This document shows, in pieces, positions 1 to 5,996 of a stretch of DNA of 5,996 nt (position 1 is the first letter of the stretch; each line of letters opens with the position of its first letter). This DNA is from Candidatus Zophobacter franzmannii (GTDB lineage: Bacteria; Cloacimonadota; Cloacimonadia; Cloacimonadales; JAFGVF01): contig JAVCCX010000361.1 of the NCBI GenBank assembly GCA_030765245.1, forward strand, positions 1 through 5,996, in the 5' to 3' direction. The notes under the pieces were generated by a model. That model was given only the letters and a program-made list of their open reading frames with translations, made no database searches and was not told the DNA's origin. The translations under genes were made by a program, and so were the position numbers.

Positions 1-518
1 CAATGGAAGGTCGTGTAGTAAGAATTGCAGATACAGTATCCTATATCGGACAGGATATAGAAGATGCAATCAGATGCAACATTCTAACTAGAGATCAGCT
101 CCCTAAAGATGTCACTGCTTATCTTGGAAACAAGAACAGTAGGATAATCAATACTCTCGTTGAAAGTGTTGTTATAAATAGCTTTGAGCAGGACTACATC
201 TCTTTCGATGAAGAGACATCGGGCTATCTACTCAAGCTGAAACAGTTCAATTACAAATACATATACACTGACCCAAATGTGAAGCAAGCTAACGAGATGA
301 TTGAACGCACAATGAATATTCTTTTTGACAAATACTTAGAAGATTTAAATAAAGGCAATATCGAATCAAAGATATACCAACATTTCCTCAATCATAAGAG
401 TGATAGTTATATTTCTAGATTTAATGATACTGAGAAGGTCAGAGACTTTATTGCTACGATGACTGATAGGTACTTTAATCAAGAAATTAAAGATTATCTT
501 GTTCCTTGGAAATATTAA
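1..518 (+). CDS. dGTPase-like HD-domain phosphohydrolase, C-terminal part (5' partial)
   Basis: This is the end of a protein resembling deoxyguanosinetriphosphate triphosphohydrolases (COG0232 type), metal-dependent HD hydrolases that split dNTPs into deoxynucleoside and triphosphate. The first full codon in the window is an ATG at 3, but it is probably internal: the first residues (MEGRVVRIADTVSYIGQDIEDA) match the middle of the family, where the Asp of RIAD is the last HD metal ligand and the YIGxDIEDA stretch lines the active site. The H..HD residues must lie upstream. About 171 residues remain, and full proteins of this family are usually over 300. The rest is helical and charged, ending in a VPWKY tail, consistent with the phosphohydrolase-associated C-terminal region. 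The TAA stop (516-518) overlaps the ribosome binding site of prfB, which suggests coupled expression. The HD-family assignment is firm; the exact substrate is inferred and could be another dNTP. Confidence 0.8.
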   Translation, partial: MEGRVVRIADTVSYIGQDIEDAIRCNILTRDQLPKDVTAYLGNKNSRIINTLVESVVINSFEQDYISFDEETSGYLLKLKQFNYKYIYTDPNVKQANEMIERTMNILFDKYLEDLNKGNIESKIYQHFLNHKSDSYISRFNDTEKVRDFIATMTDRYFNQEIKDYLVPWKY

Positions 519-522
519 GGAG
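517..522 (+). promoter_or_regulatory. Ribosome binding site of prfB
   Basis: AAGGAG lies 5 bases before the ATG at 528. It supports that ATG as the true prfB start, rather than the in-frame ATG at 646, which lacks a comparable site. Its first two bases are the last two of the upstream TAA stop, so ribosomes ending on the upstream gene can reload here. Confidence 0.8.
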
Positions 523-527
523 TTTTA

Positions 528-1632
528 ATGGAGCTGTTTGAGTTTAGAAAAGAATCGGATGTGATGATTACCAGAATTAACGACATCAGGAGGTTACTTT
601 GACTCTGAGTCAGTAGCTGTATCTCTATTAAAACTAGAACAATCGATGAATGACCCTAATTTTTGGAACGATAACAAGAAAGCCCAAAAAACGACTAAAG
701 AGATTAGTCTCTTAAGAAATACAATTCAAAAGAATGATGAACTCTTATCGATTTCTGAAGACCTAGAAACATATCTCATGATGCTCAATGAAGAGTATAG
801 TGACGACCTGCTAAAGGATGCTTCTGATTCATTCTCAAAATTCCAAAAGATAATAGATAGTGCTGAAACAGCATGCCTACTTAATGGTAAATATGATCAT
901 TGCAATGCAATCCTAAATATTCATCCGGGTGCCGGTGGAACAGAATCACAAGATTGGGCTGAAATGCTCTTCAGAATGTATAAACGCTGGTGCGAACAGA
1001 ATAATTATTCCTATACGGTTATAGATTATTTAAGCGGTGATGAAGCAGGTATTAAGAATGTGACAATGGAGATAAATGGTGAGTTTACTTACGGATACCT
1101 TAAGGCTGAGATTGGAATTCACAGACTTGTCCGCATCTCCCCCTTTAATGCTCAAGGAAAACGACAGACTTCATTTGCATCCGTATATGTTTACCCTGAG
1201 ATTGATGATGATATCGAGATAGAGATTGAACCTAAAGACCTTAAAATAGATACTTTTAGAGCAAGTGGTGCTGGTGGTCAGCATGTTAATACAACAGATT
1301 CCGCTGTTAGGCTTACTCATCTCCCTACAAATATTGTTGTTAGTTGTCAAAATCAAAGGTCACAGATAAAGAACCGTGAAAAAGCGCTGCAAATACTCAA
1401 ATCCAGATTATATCAGCACTTTGAAGAGATTAGGCAGAAAGAGAGAGATGTTTTAGAAAGCTCTAAATCTGAAATAGGATGGGGTAATCAGATTCGTTCC
1501 TATGTTTTCCAACCGTATCAGATGGTTAAAGACCATAGAACTTCCCACGAAATTGGGAATACTGATAAAGTGATGGACGGGGATTTGAATCCATTCATCA
1601 TTGCTTTCTTAAAGGCTACAGCTAAAAAATAG
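528..1632 (+). CDS. prfB: Peptide chain release factor 2 (RF2), with programmed +1 frameshift
   Basis: RF2 recognises UGA and UAA stop codons in the ribosomal A site and triggers peptide release. The gene has two frames. The first, from ATG 528, encodes 24 residues ending RINDIRRLL and stops at TGA 600-602; a +1 shift at CTT-TGA-C continues at GAC 601 in the frame of the long downstream ORF. The joined product is 367 residues, close to the 365 of E. coli RF2. The SPF tripeptide that reads the stop codon is at residues 204-206, and the GGQ motif that enters the peptidyl transferase centre is at 249-251 (context GAGGQHVNTTDSAVR). Both fall within one residue of their E. coli positions. The N-terminal helical domain continues smoothly across the shift (LLDSESVAVSLLKLEQSMNDPNFW). 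It ends in TAG, 10 bases before uppS. The identification is essentially certain. The natural ORF starting at 646 is an artefact of the frameshift. Confidence 0.96.
588..603 (+). promoter_or_regulatory. prfB programmed +1 frameshift signal
   Basis: The sequence is AGGAGG TTA CTT TGA C, in the first prfB frame. It has the three elements known from E. coli prfB (AGGGGG TAT CTT TGA C): an internal Shine-Dalgarno-like AGGAGG at 588-593, a slippery CTT at 597-599 exactly one codon later, and an in-frame TGA followed by C, a weak termination context. The peptidyl-tRNA slips from CUU to UUU and the next codon read is GAC. Because RF2 itself reads the UGA, low RF2 favours the shift and high RF2 favours termination, giving autoregulation. 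The spacing is identical to E. coli. Confidence 0.95.
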
Positions 1633-1642
1633 ACGAGGATTA

Positions 1643-2377
1643 ATGGAATATAAAGAACTTCTACAGCAGATTGATAAGAATAAAATGCCAAAGCATATTG
1701 CTATTATTATGGATGGCAATGGCAGATGGGCTAAGAAAAAGATCAAGAACAGGCTATTTGGGCATCGTGCAGGTGCGAAAGCTGTTCGCCAAATCATCGA
1801 ATGTGGTGTAGAACTAAACCTTGAGTATTTAACTGTTTATGCCTTCTCATCTGAGAATTGGAACAGACCAGCAGCTGAGATAAAAGGACTCCTTAATCTG
1901 CTTGTGGAATTTATGAACAAGGAGATTGCTGAAATCAATTCTAATAATGTGTGTGTGAAACTTGTTGGTGGAGAAGAAGGCCTTGAACAAGGTTATCTCG
2001 ATAAGATCAATAAAACACTTAGCACTACCTGGAATAATACAGGTCTTCAGTTTAGAATTGCCTTTAATTATGGTGGAAGACAAGACATCTTGCAAGCTGT
2101 GAAGAAAATTGGAGTTAAGATTCAAAGTGGTGAAATTACTCCAGAAGATATAGACTCTTCCCTATTGGAAGCAAACCTCTATACAGTTGGGATGCCTGAC
2201 CCCGATTTGTTGATTAGAACCAGTGGAGAACTCAGGATTTCAAACTTTCTAATCTGGCAGGTTGCGTATGCTGAGTTATGGTTTACAGAAAAACTCTGGC
2301 CAGATTTTACTAAGTCAGATATGTTAGATGCAATTGTAGATTTTCAAAACAGAAATAGACGCTATGGGGCATTATGA
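1643..2377 (+). CDS. uppS: Isoprenyl transferase (undecaprenyl diphosphate synthase)
   Basis: This cytosolic cis-prenyltransferase extends farnesyl diphosphate with isopentenyl diphosphate, normally to C55 undecaprenyl diphosphate, the lipid carrier for peptidoglycan and surface polysaccharides. It has 244 residues, versus 253 in E. coli. The family signatures are complete: MDGNGRWA with catalytic Asp24, R37 and H41 in the RLFGHRAG phosphate-binding stretch, SSENWNRP with N72, R75 and E79, and the C-terminal RTSGELRISNFLIWQVAYAE with R192, R198, S200 and E211. These correspond to E. coli D26, R39, H43, N74, R77, E81, R194, R200, S202 and E213 with a constant offset of two. The start is supported by GAGG at 1635-1638, although its spacing of 4 bases is short. 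The TGA stop overlaps the cdsA start in ATGA. Pairing with cdsA is typical across bacteria. Product chain length cannot be read from sequence alone. Confidence 0.95.
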   Translation: MEYKELLQQIDKNKMPKHIAIIMDGNGRWAKKKIKNRLFGHRAGAKAVRQIIECGVELNLEYLTVYAFSSENWNRPAAEIKGLLNLLVEFMNKEIAEINSNNVCVKLVGGEEGLEQGYLDKINKTLSTTWNNTGLQFRIAFNYGGRQDILQAVKKIGVKIQSGEITPEDIDSSLLEANLYTVGMPDPDLLIRTSGELRISNFLIWQVAYAELWFTEKLWPDFTKSDMLDAIVDFQNRNRRYGAL

Positions 2378-3192
2378 TTAATCTTTTAAAAAGAATCAGT
2401 GTAGCATTAGTTGGCATTCCAATCCTCTTATGGGTATTTTATACTAACGGAATCTATACATATGGAATCCCTTTAAAAGTCTTTGGCTCTTTACTTGCAG
2501 GATTGATCTCTTGGGAGATGTTCAGAATGTTCAAAAAGAACAATCTGCAGCCCAATGTTCTGGTAATCCCATTTTCAGTTCTAACCTTTCTAATACTCTC
2601 TATATATGGCTGGAGTTTTGCTCCACTTGCTCTTTTCCCTTATATTGTTATAGTATTCTTAAATAGACTTTTACGCAACCAGATTGAAGGTAGTATCTTA
2701 AGTATTTCCATCTCACTGTTTATCCTGATTTATGCCGGTGTACTACCCTCCAGTATGGTGCGACTCAGTAAGCTTGACAATGGCAATTACCTTCTGATAC
2801 TTATACTTGTTTTGACCTGGATTACAGACTCTTTTGCCTATTTTATAGGAATGACATTAGGTAAACACAGAGGTATATTTCCTGTTAGCCCTAAGAAATC
2901 TATCGAAGGATTCATCGCAGGTTTGGTTTTCTCAATAATAGCAGTAGTTGTTATTCATTTTGCATTTCCAAGCTATTTCACTCTAACTCAACTCCTTGCA
3001 GCAGGAATCACAACCGGGATTGCCGGACAAGCTGGTGATTTGATGGAATCTCTGATCAAGAGAGATATGAAAGTAAAAGACAGTTCCAATCTTATCCCCG
3101 GCCATGGTGGGATATTAGATAGATTCGATAGTTTCCTTATCTCGATTTCAATCCTCTATGTTGTATTAATGATCTTAGAGAAGGTTCAATAG
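2374..3192 (+). CDS. cdsA: Phosphatidate cytidylyltransferase (CDP-diacylglycerol synthase)
   Basis: This integral membrane enzyme makes CDP-diacylglycerol from phosphatidic acid and CTP, the branch point for bacterial phospholipids. It has 272 residues, a usual length (E. coli about 285). Roughly eight or nine hydrophobic segments are visible, for example around residues 8-23, 36-50, 62-80, 84-99, 107-128, 138-162, 177-198 and 254-268. The C-terminal family signature is complete at residues 226-252: S-x-I-K-R, then K-D, then the P-G-H-G-G-I-L-D-R-F-D core that binds the metals and CTP. The upstream TDSFAYFIG (151-159) and SPKKSIEG (172-179) motifs are also present. The ATG overlaps the uppS stop by 4 bases, so translation is probably coupled. 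It is the last gene of the first tight block; the next gene is 168 bases away. Confidence 0.95.
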   Translation: MINLLKRISVALVGIPILLWVFYTNGIYTYGIPLKVFGSLLAGLISWEMFRMFKKNNLQPNVLVIPFSVLTFLILSIYGWSFAPLALFPYIVIVFLNRLLRNQIEGSILSISISLFILIYAGVLPSSMVRLSKLDNGNYLLILILVLTWITDSFAYFIGMTLGKHRGIFPVSPKKSIEGFIAGLVFSIIAVVVIHFAFPSYFTLTQLLAAGITTGIAGQAGDLMESLIKRDMKVKDSSNLIPGHGGILDRFDSFLISISILYVVLMILEKVQ

Positions 3193-3250
3193 AGAGCAAT
3201 GTAGCAGCATTATACTAACCTCTAGTTCCCCATTTACCATTTTAAAAAAT

Positions 3251-3268
3251 AGTCTATGATTATAGACT
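3251..3268. repeat. Inverted repeat, 7-bp arms with 4-base centre
   Basis: AGTCTAT (3251-3257) and ATAGACT (3262-3268) are perfect reverse complements around GATT. The RNA could form a small hairpin, but no T-run follows (next bases CATATAATAAAG), so it is a poor intrinsic terminator. It sits directly upstream of a TATAAT box, where a regulator's operator might lie. Its function is unproven, and a chance AT-rich dyad is possible. Confidence 0.45.
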
Positions 3269-3270
3269 CA

Positions 3271-3276
3271 TATAAT
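3271..3276 (+). promoter_or_regulatory. Possible -10 box of a tpiA-serS promoter
   Basis: A perfect TATAAT occurs 84 bases before the tpiA ATG, inside the only large gap between the housekeeping genes. No good -35 box is found 16-18 bases upstream (the sequence there is close to AATAGT), and there is no TGn extension. It is either an activator-dependent promoter or a chance match in AT-rich DNA. Confidence 0.3.
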
Positions 3277-3349
3277 AAAGCAGAAATAGTACAATGAATT
3301 TGCTTTACAAAAATCTAAGAGAAAAAATTGATTCAAAAATATAACAAAC

Positions 3350-3356
3350 GGAAGGA
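3350..3356 (+). promoter_or_regulatory. Ribosome binding site of tpiA
   Basis: GGAAGGA ends 4 bases before ATG 3361. It fixes the start there, in preference to the upstream in-frame TTG at 3328, which has no Shine-Dalgarno sequence and would add 11 residues not found in the family. Confidence 0.8.
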
Positions 3357-3360
3357 TGAA

Positions 3361-4140
3361 ATGAGAAACATATTAGTAGCAGGGAACTGGAAAATGAACA
3401 AAACTCCAGGAGAAACCGTAGAATTTCTTGAAGAACTAACCAATTATTGCAAACAAAACAACCATCCCGAAGTTGAAGTAATGATAGCCCCAACTTATCT
3501 TGCTATTAGTGAAGCAAGAAAAGCTATTGCAGATGCTCCGGTACTTCTAAGCGCACAAAATGTTAGTATGAATATAAATGGTGCATTTACAGGTGAGATT
3601 TCAGCTTCAATGCTCAAATCAATACCTGTTGACATGTGCATAATCGGACATTCAGAAAGACGATCGTATCACAATGAAACAGATTCTAAAATATATAGAA
3701 AGCTCCATGTTCTTTTAGCCAATGGGATTACACCCATAGTATGCGTTGGAGAAACACTAACTCAGCGTAAAGCAGATGAAACAATGGAAGTTGTTATTGA
3801 ACAATTAGATGAAAGTTTGAATGATTTGAACCTTGTAACAGGTAAAGAGATTGTCATTGCATATGAGCCTATTTGGGCTATTGGAACTGGTGTGACTGCT
3901 TCCCCTGAACAAGCAGAAGAGGTTCATTCATTGATTAGAAGAAGATTAGCAAAACGATTCAATCCTAAGATTGCGGAAAACATTATCATCCTTTATGGTG
4001 GTAGTATGAAACCAGCAAACATGGAGGAGTTGCTTGCTTGCCCTAACATTGATGGTGGTCTTATTGGTGGAGCATCTTTGGAAACAGAAATCTTCACTAA
4101 AATGATTGGTATCGCTATAGAAACTAAGAAGAGGAATTAG
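3361..4140 (+). CDS. tpiA: Triosephosphate isomerase
   Basis: This cytosolic TIM-barrel enzyme interconverts dihydroxyacetone phosphate and glyceraldehyde 3-phosphate in glycolysis and gluconeogenesis. With the ATG at 3361 it has 259 residues, the normal family length, and begins MRNILVAGNWKMNK as expected. The catalytic residues are all present: Lys11 in GNWKMN, the electrophilic His97 in IIGHSERR, and the base Glu169 in AYEPIWAIGTG. The flexible loop 6 follows (IGTGVTASPEQAEEVH), then the phosphate-binding YGGSMKPANMEELL and the GGLIGGASL strand near the C-terminus. Loop 6 has Val where many bacterial enzymes have Lys or Arg (GTGKTA); this position varies and should not affect catalysis. 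The TAG stop is immediately followed by the serS ATG. The gene is full length with no sign of damage. Confidence 0.96.
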   Translation: MRNILVAGNWKMNKTPGETVEFLEELTNYCKQNNHPEVEVMIAPTYLAISEARKAIADAPVLLSAQNVSMNINGAFTGEISASMLKSIPVDMCIIGHSERRSYHNETDSKIYRKLHVLLANGITPIVCVGETLTQRKADETMEVVIEQLDESLNDLNLVTGKEIVIAYEPIWAIGTGVTASPEQAEEVHSLIRRRLAKRFNPKIAENIIILYGGSMKPANMEELLACPNIDGGLIGGASLETEIFTKMIGIAIETKKRN

Positions 4141-5385
4141 ATGTTAGATCTAAAATATATTAGAGAGAATGTTGAGTTGATTAAAAAGGCTATAGCTGAT
4201 AAAAAGGCTAAAGCTGATATAGATGCGATTATAGAGTTAGATGAGAAGAAAAGAAAGCTACAGTTTGATTTCGACAAGAACAAAGCTTATCAAAACAAGA
4301 TATCCAAAGAGATTGGACTTAAGAAAAGAAACAAGGAAAATGCTGATGAACTGCTGAGTGAAATGCAAAATATCGCAGGTATGATAAAACAGATTGGGCG
4401 CAACCTTAGTGAAATTGAGAACCAGCTTTATCAAGCAATGCTTTGGATTCCAAATATTCCTCATCCTTCTGTTCCGATAGGCGGAGAAGAGGATAATGAA
4501 ATATTAAGTTATCATGGTGAAAAACAAGAGTATAGTTTTGAACCTAAAGACCACTTAGACCTTGCTACCGAGCTTGGTTACCTTGATTTAGAACGAGGTG
4601 GCAAGATTTCAGGTAGCGGATTCCCAGTTTATACCGGAAAAGGTGCTAAACTTGAGAGAGGGCTAATAAACTTCATGCTTGATTTCCAAGTTAAAGAGAA
4701 CGGTTATGAAGAGATAATGGTTCCTTTATTGGTTAACTCTACTTCTATGACAGGTACAGGTCAGTTACCTAAAATGGGTGATGATATGTACAAAATGACT
4801 GAAGATGAACTCTACCTCATCCCAACTGCAGAAGTGCCTATTACTAACTTCTATGCTAATGAGATACTCGCAGCAGACCAACTTCCTAAGAAGTTTGTGG
4901 GAGCTACAGCATGTTTCCGTCGTGAAGCAGGTTCTTATGGTAAGGATACAAGAGGACTTCAGCGTTTGCATCAGTTCAATAAGGTTGAAATGGTTCGTTT
5001 TGTTCATCCTGACAACTCATATGCTATCCTTGATGAGATGGTATTAAATGGTAGTAGTATCCTTGATGCTCTTGGATTACACTATCGAGTTGTTAGACTT
5101 GCGACAGGCGACCTTAGCTTTGCTTCCGCTATGACCTATGACTTAGAAGTCTGGGCTCCGGGTGTTGGCAAATATTTGGAAGTATCATCAATCAGTAACT
5201 TTGTTGATTTCCAGGCTCGAAGAGCTTCAATCAGATTTAGAGATACTGATAAGAAAGTGAAATATGTTCATACTTTAAATGGATCAGGTCTAGCTACCCC
5301 TCGTCTGTTCATAGCACTGCTCGAGACATATCAGCAGGCTGATGGAACTATAGAATTACCTGAAGTATTGAAGAAATATCTATAA
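4141..5385 (+). CDS. serS: Serine--tRNA ligase (seryl-tRNA synthetase)
   Basis: This class II synthetase activates serine with ATP and charges tRNA-Ser (and tRNA-Sec where present) in the cytosol. It has 414 residues, slightly short of the common 420-430. The N-terminal MLDLKYIRENVELIKKAI start is typical and leads into a charged coiled-coil arm (about residues 27-100) that grips the long variable arm of tRNA-Ser. The catalytic domain shows GSGFPVYTGKGAKLERGL (about 159-176), the serine-binding TAE at 229-231, motif 2 with FRREAG at 259-264 and GLQRLHQFNKVE after it, and motif 3 GSGLATPRLFIALLE with its ATP-binding arginine at 388. The start follows the tpiA stop with no gap. The ribosome binding site GAGGA (4131-4135) lies inside the tpiA end, so the two genes are almost certainly cotranslated. 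It appears intact. Confidence 0.96.
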   Translation: MLDLKYIRENVELIKKAIADKKAKADIDAIIELDEKKRKLQFDFDKNKAYQNKISKEIGLKKRNKENADELLSEMQNIAGMIKQIGRNLSEIENQLYQAMLWIPNIPHPSVPIGGEEDNEILSYHGEKQEYSFEPKDHLDLATELGYLDLERGGKISGSGFPVYTGKGAKLERGLINFMLDFQVKENGYEEIMVPLLVNSTSMTGTGQLPKMGDDMYKMTEDELYLIPTAEVPITNFYANEILAADQLPKKFVGATACFRREAGSYGKDTRGLQRLHQFNKVEMVRFVHPDNSYAILDEMVLNGSSILDALGLHYRVVRLATGDLSFASAMTYDLEVWAPGVGKYLEVSSISNFVDFQARRASIRFRDTDKKVKYVHTLNGSGLATPRLFIALLETYQQADGTIELPEVLKKYL

Positions 5386-5433
5386 ATGATCCTAAACCTT
5401 CAGAAAACGAGTTTATTGTTAGATATATAGATA

Positions 5434-5439
5434 TTGACA
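5434..5439 (+). promoter_or_regulatory. Possible -35 box upstream of the ATPase gene
   Basis: A perfect TTGACA lies 79 bases before the ATPase start, in the 132-base gap after serS. The -10 partner is weak: at 17-18 bases there are only ATTTTA or TTTTAG, while the better TATATT (5464-5469) is 24 bases away. The rest of the gap (5386-5517) is AT-rich, with no gene and no convincing terminator for serS. The location fits a separate promoter for the next gene, but the pairing is not good. Confidence 0.3.
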
Positions 5440-5504
5440 AAAGTTTATGAAAGTTGATTTTAGTATATTGTATGGCATAGAGAATAAACAATTGGTAACA
5501 TAAT

Positions 5505-5511
5505 AAAGGAG
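5505..5511 (+). promoter_or_regulatory. Ribosome binding site of the ATPase gene
   Basis: AAAGGAG lies 6 bases before ATG 5518 and 9 before the adjacent in-frame ATG 5521. Either ATG could be used; they differ by one residue. This strong site shows the gene has its own translation start and is not a fragment. Confidence 0.75.
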
Positions 5512-5517
5512 CAATAT

Positions 5518-5996
5518 ATGATGAGGAATAAGCTTGTTGCTGTAGAAATTGAAGGCTACAAATCCATAAAAAACAAACAGATATTGCAACTAAAGGACAT
5601 CAATATATTAATCGGTGCAAATGGAGTTGGTAAAAGTAATCTTGTTTCATTCTTTCAATTGCTTAATTATATAACTTCTGATGGATTACAAGTTTACATT
5701 GGTAAGCAAGGTTATGCCGATTCCATACTCCACAATGGTACGAAGGAAACCGGTCGATTCTCAGCCAAACTCCTATTCAAAAATGAAGAGTATGGAGATA
5801 CGATGTATGAATTTGGACTGGTTCATTCATATCAAGGTCAAATGATGTTTGCAAATGAATCAGTAATGTGTAAATCAAATACAATTGATACGAGAAAACA
5901 ACCACATCCATTTAGTTTAGGTGCAGGGCACCAAGAAAGCTTACTGACGAAGAACCTTGGCAATAAAACTTGTAAGGTTGTTTATAATTTGTTAAA
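5518..5996 (+). CDS. AAA ATPase of the RecF/OLD/COG4637-like type, N-terminal part (3' partial)
   Basis: The open frame runs 159 codons without a stop to the window edge. It opens with LVAVEIEGYKSIKNKQILQL, the N-terminal strand pattern of SMC/RecF/OLD-like ABC ATPases, followed by the Walker A GANGVGKS at residues 33-40, where Lys39 and Ser40 should bind ATP and magnesium. After it come FFQLLNYITSDGLQVYIGKQGYADSIL and a strand-rich part ending in a GHQESLL segment, which I recognise from predicted ATPases of the AAA_21/AAA_15 (COG4637/COG1106) kind. The Q-loop, signature and Walker B are past the edge. No membrane segment or signal peptide is seen. Biological role is unknown: many relatives sit in mobile or defence loci with a small nuclease-like or TOPRIM partner downstream, but such a partner cannot be seen here. 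It lies 132 bases from serS, so it is probably a separate transcription unit. Confidence 0.8.
   Translation, partial: MMRNKLVAVEIEGYKSIKNKQILQLKDINILIGANGVGKSNLVSFFQLLNYITSDGLQVYIGKQGYADSILHNGTKETGRFSAKLLFKNEEYGDTMYEFGLVHSYQGQMMFANESVMCKSNTIDTRKQPHPFSLGAGHQESLLTKNLGNKTCKVVYNLL

Larger units (their letters stand above)
3193..3360 (+). other. Intergenic gap between cdsA and tpiA
   Basis: No gene is visible in these 168 bases. The region is AT-rich and holds an inverted repeat at 3251-3268, a perfect TATAAT at 3271-3276 and the tpiA ribosome binding site at its right end. I see no hairpin followed by a T-run that would stop transcription, so read-through from cdsA into tpiA is possible. Confidence 0.6.

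Noticed and set aside
646..648. ATG at 646 as the start of RF2
   Set aside because: It would drop 39 conserved N-terminal residues, has no good ribosome binding site, and the frameshift signal upstream explains the full protein.
1171..1356. Open frames on the minus strand, here and at 1609-1797, 1847-2125, 3305-3493, 4258-4464 and 4765-5007
   Set aside because: All but the one at 3305-3493 lie wholly inside well-identified + strand genes, and that one lies mostly inside tpiA; their translations show no recognisable domain and they look like shadow frames.
3193..3250. Terminator or riboswitch after cdsA
   Set aside because: The AATG/CATT pairing is only 4 bp and no known aptamer pattern or T-run is seen.
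3328..3360. Possible 11-residue N-terminal extension of TpiA from a TTG at 3328
   Set aside because: There is no ribosome binding site before the TTG, GGAAGGA sits right before ATG 3361, and family members begin at MRxxLVAGNWKMN.
4805..5047. Second + strand open frame within serS
   Set aside because: It overlaps the serS catalytic core, including motif 2, in another frame, and its product has no recognisable features.
5401..5433. Possible terminator after serS
   Set aside because: Only very short self-complementary stretches (such as AAAC/GTTT and AT-only repeats) occur, with no stable stem followed by a T-run.

Overview
The window reads as ordinary chromosome from a low-GC bacterium (roughly 35-40% GC by eye), with six complete or nearly complete housekeeping genes and the start of one accessory-type gene. 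All seven lie on the + strand. Stop codons TAA, TAG and TGA are all used, and a release factor 2 gene with its own UGA-dependent recoding site is present, so the standard bacterial code applies. I cannot assign a phylum from the sequence. The gene order does not match the Gram-positive or proteobacterial arrangements I know, and a less-studied low-GC Gram-negative lineage is only a guess.

Layout. Positions 1-518 hold the C-terminal part of a dGTPase-like HD-domain phosphohydrolase, cut by the left edge. Positions 528-1632 hold prfB (RF2), split by a classic programmed +1 frameshift at 588-603; an ordinary ORF call starting at 646 misses the first 39 residues. uppS (1643-2377) follows after 10 bases, and cdsA (2374-3192) overlaps it by 4 bases in an ATGA junction. 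A 168-base gap (3193-3360) holds a 7-bp-stem inverted repeat and a perfect TATAAT box. tpiA (3361-4140) comes next, and serS (4141-5385) starts on the base after its stop codon. A 132-base gap (5386-5517) with a consensus TTGACA box precedes a RecF/OLD/COG4637-like ATPase gene that runs off the right edge.

Function. The tight spacing suggests two translationally coupled blocks, dgt-like/prfB/uppS/cdsA and tpiA/serS, possibly one long transcript. Together they cover nucleotide pool control, translation termination, the undecaprenyl carrier lipid for the cell wall, CDP-diacylglycerol for phospholipids, glycolysis and seryl-tRNA charging. No tRNA, rRNA, CRISPR array, insertion sequence or convincing rho-independent terminator is visible. 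The only candidate for unusual biology is the truncated ATPase at the right edge, whose family often occurs in defence-type gene pairs; its partner, if any, is outside the window.
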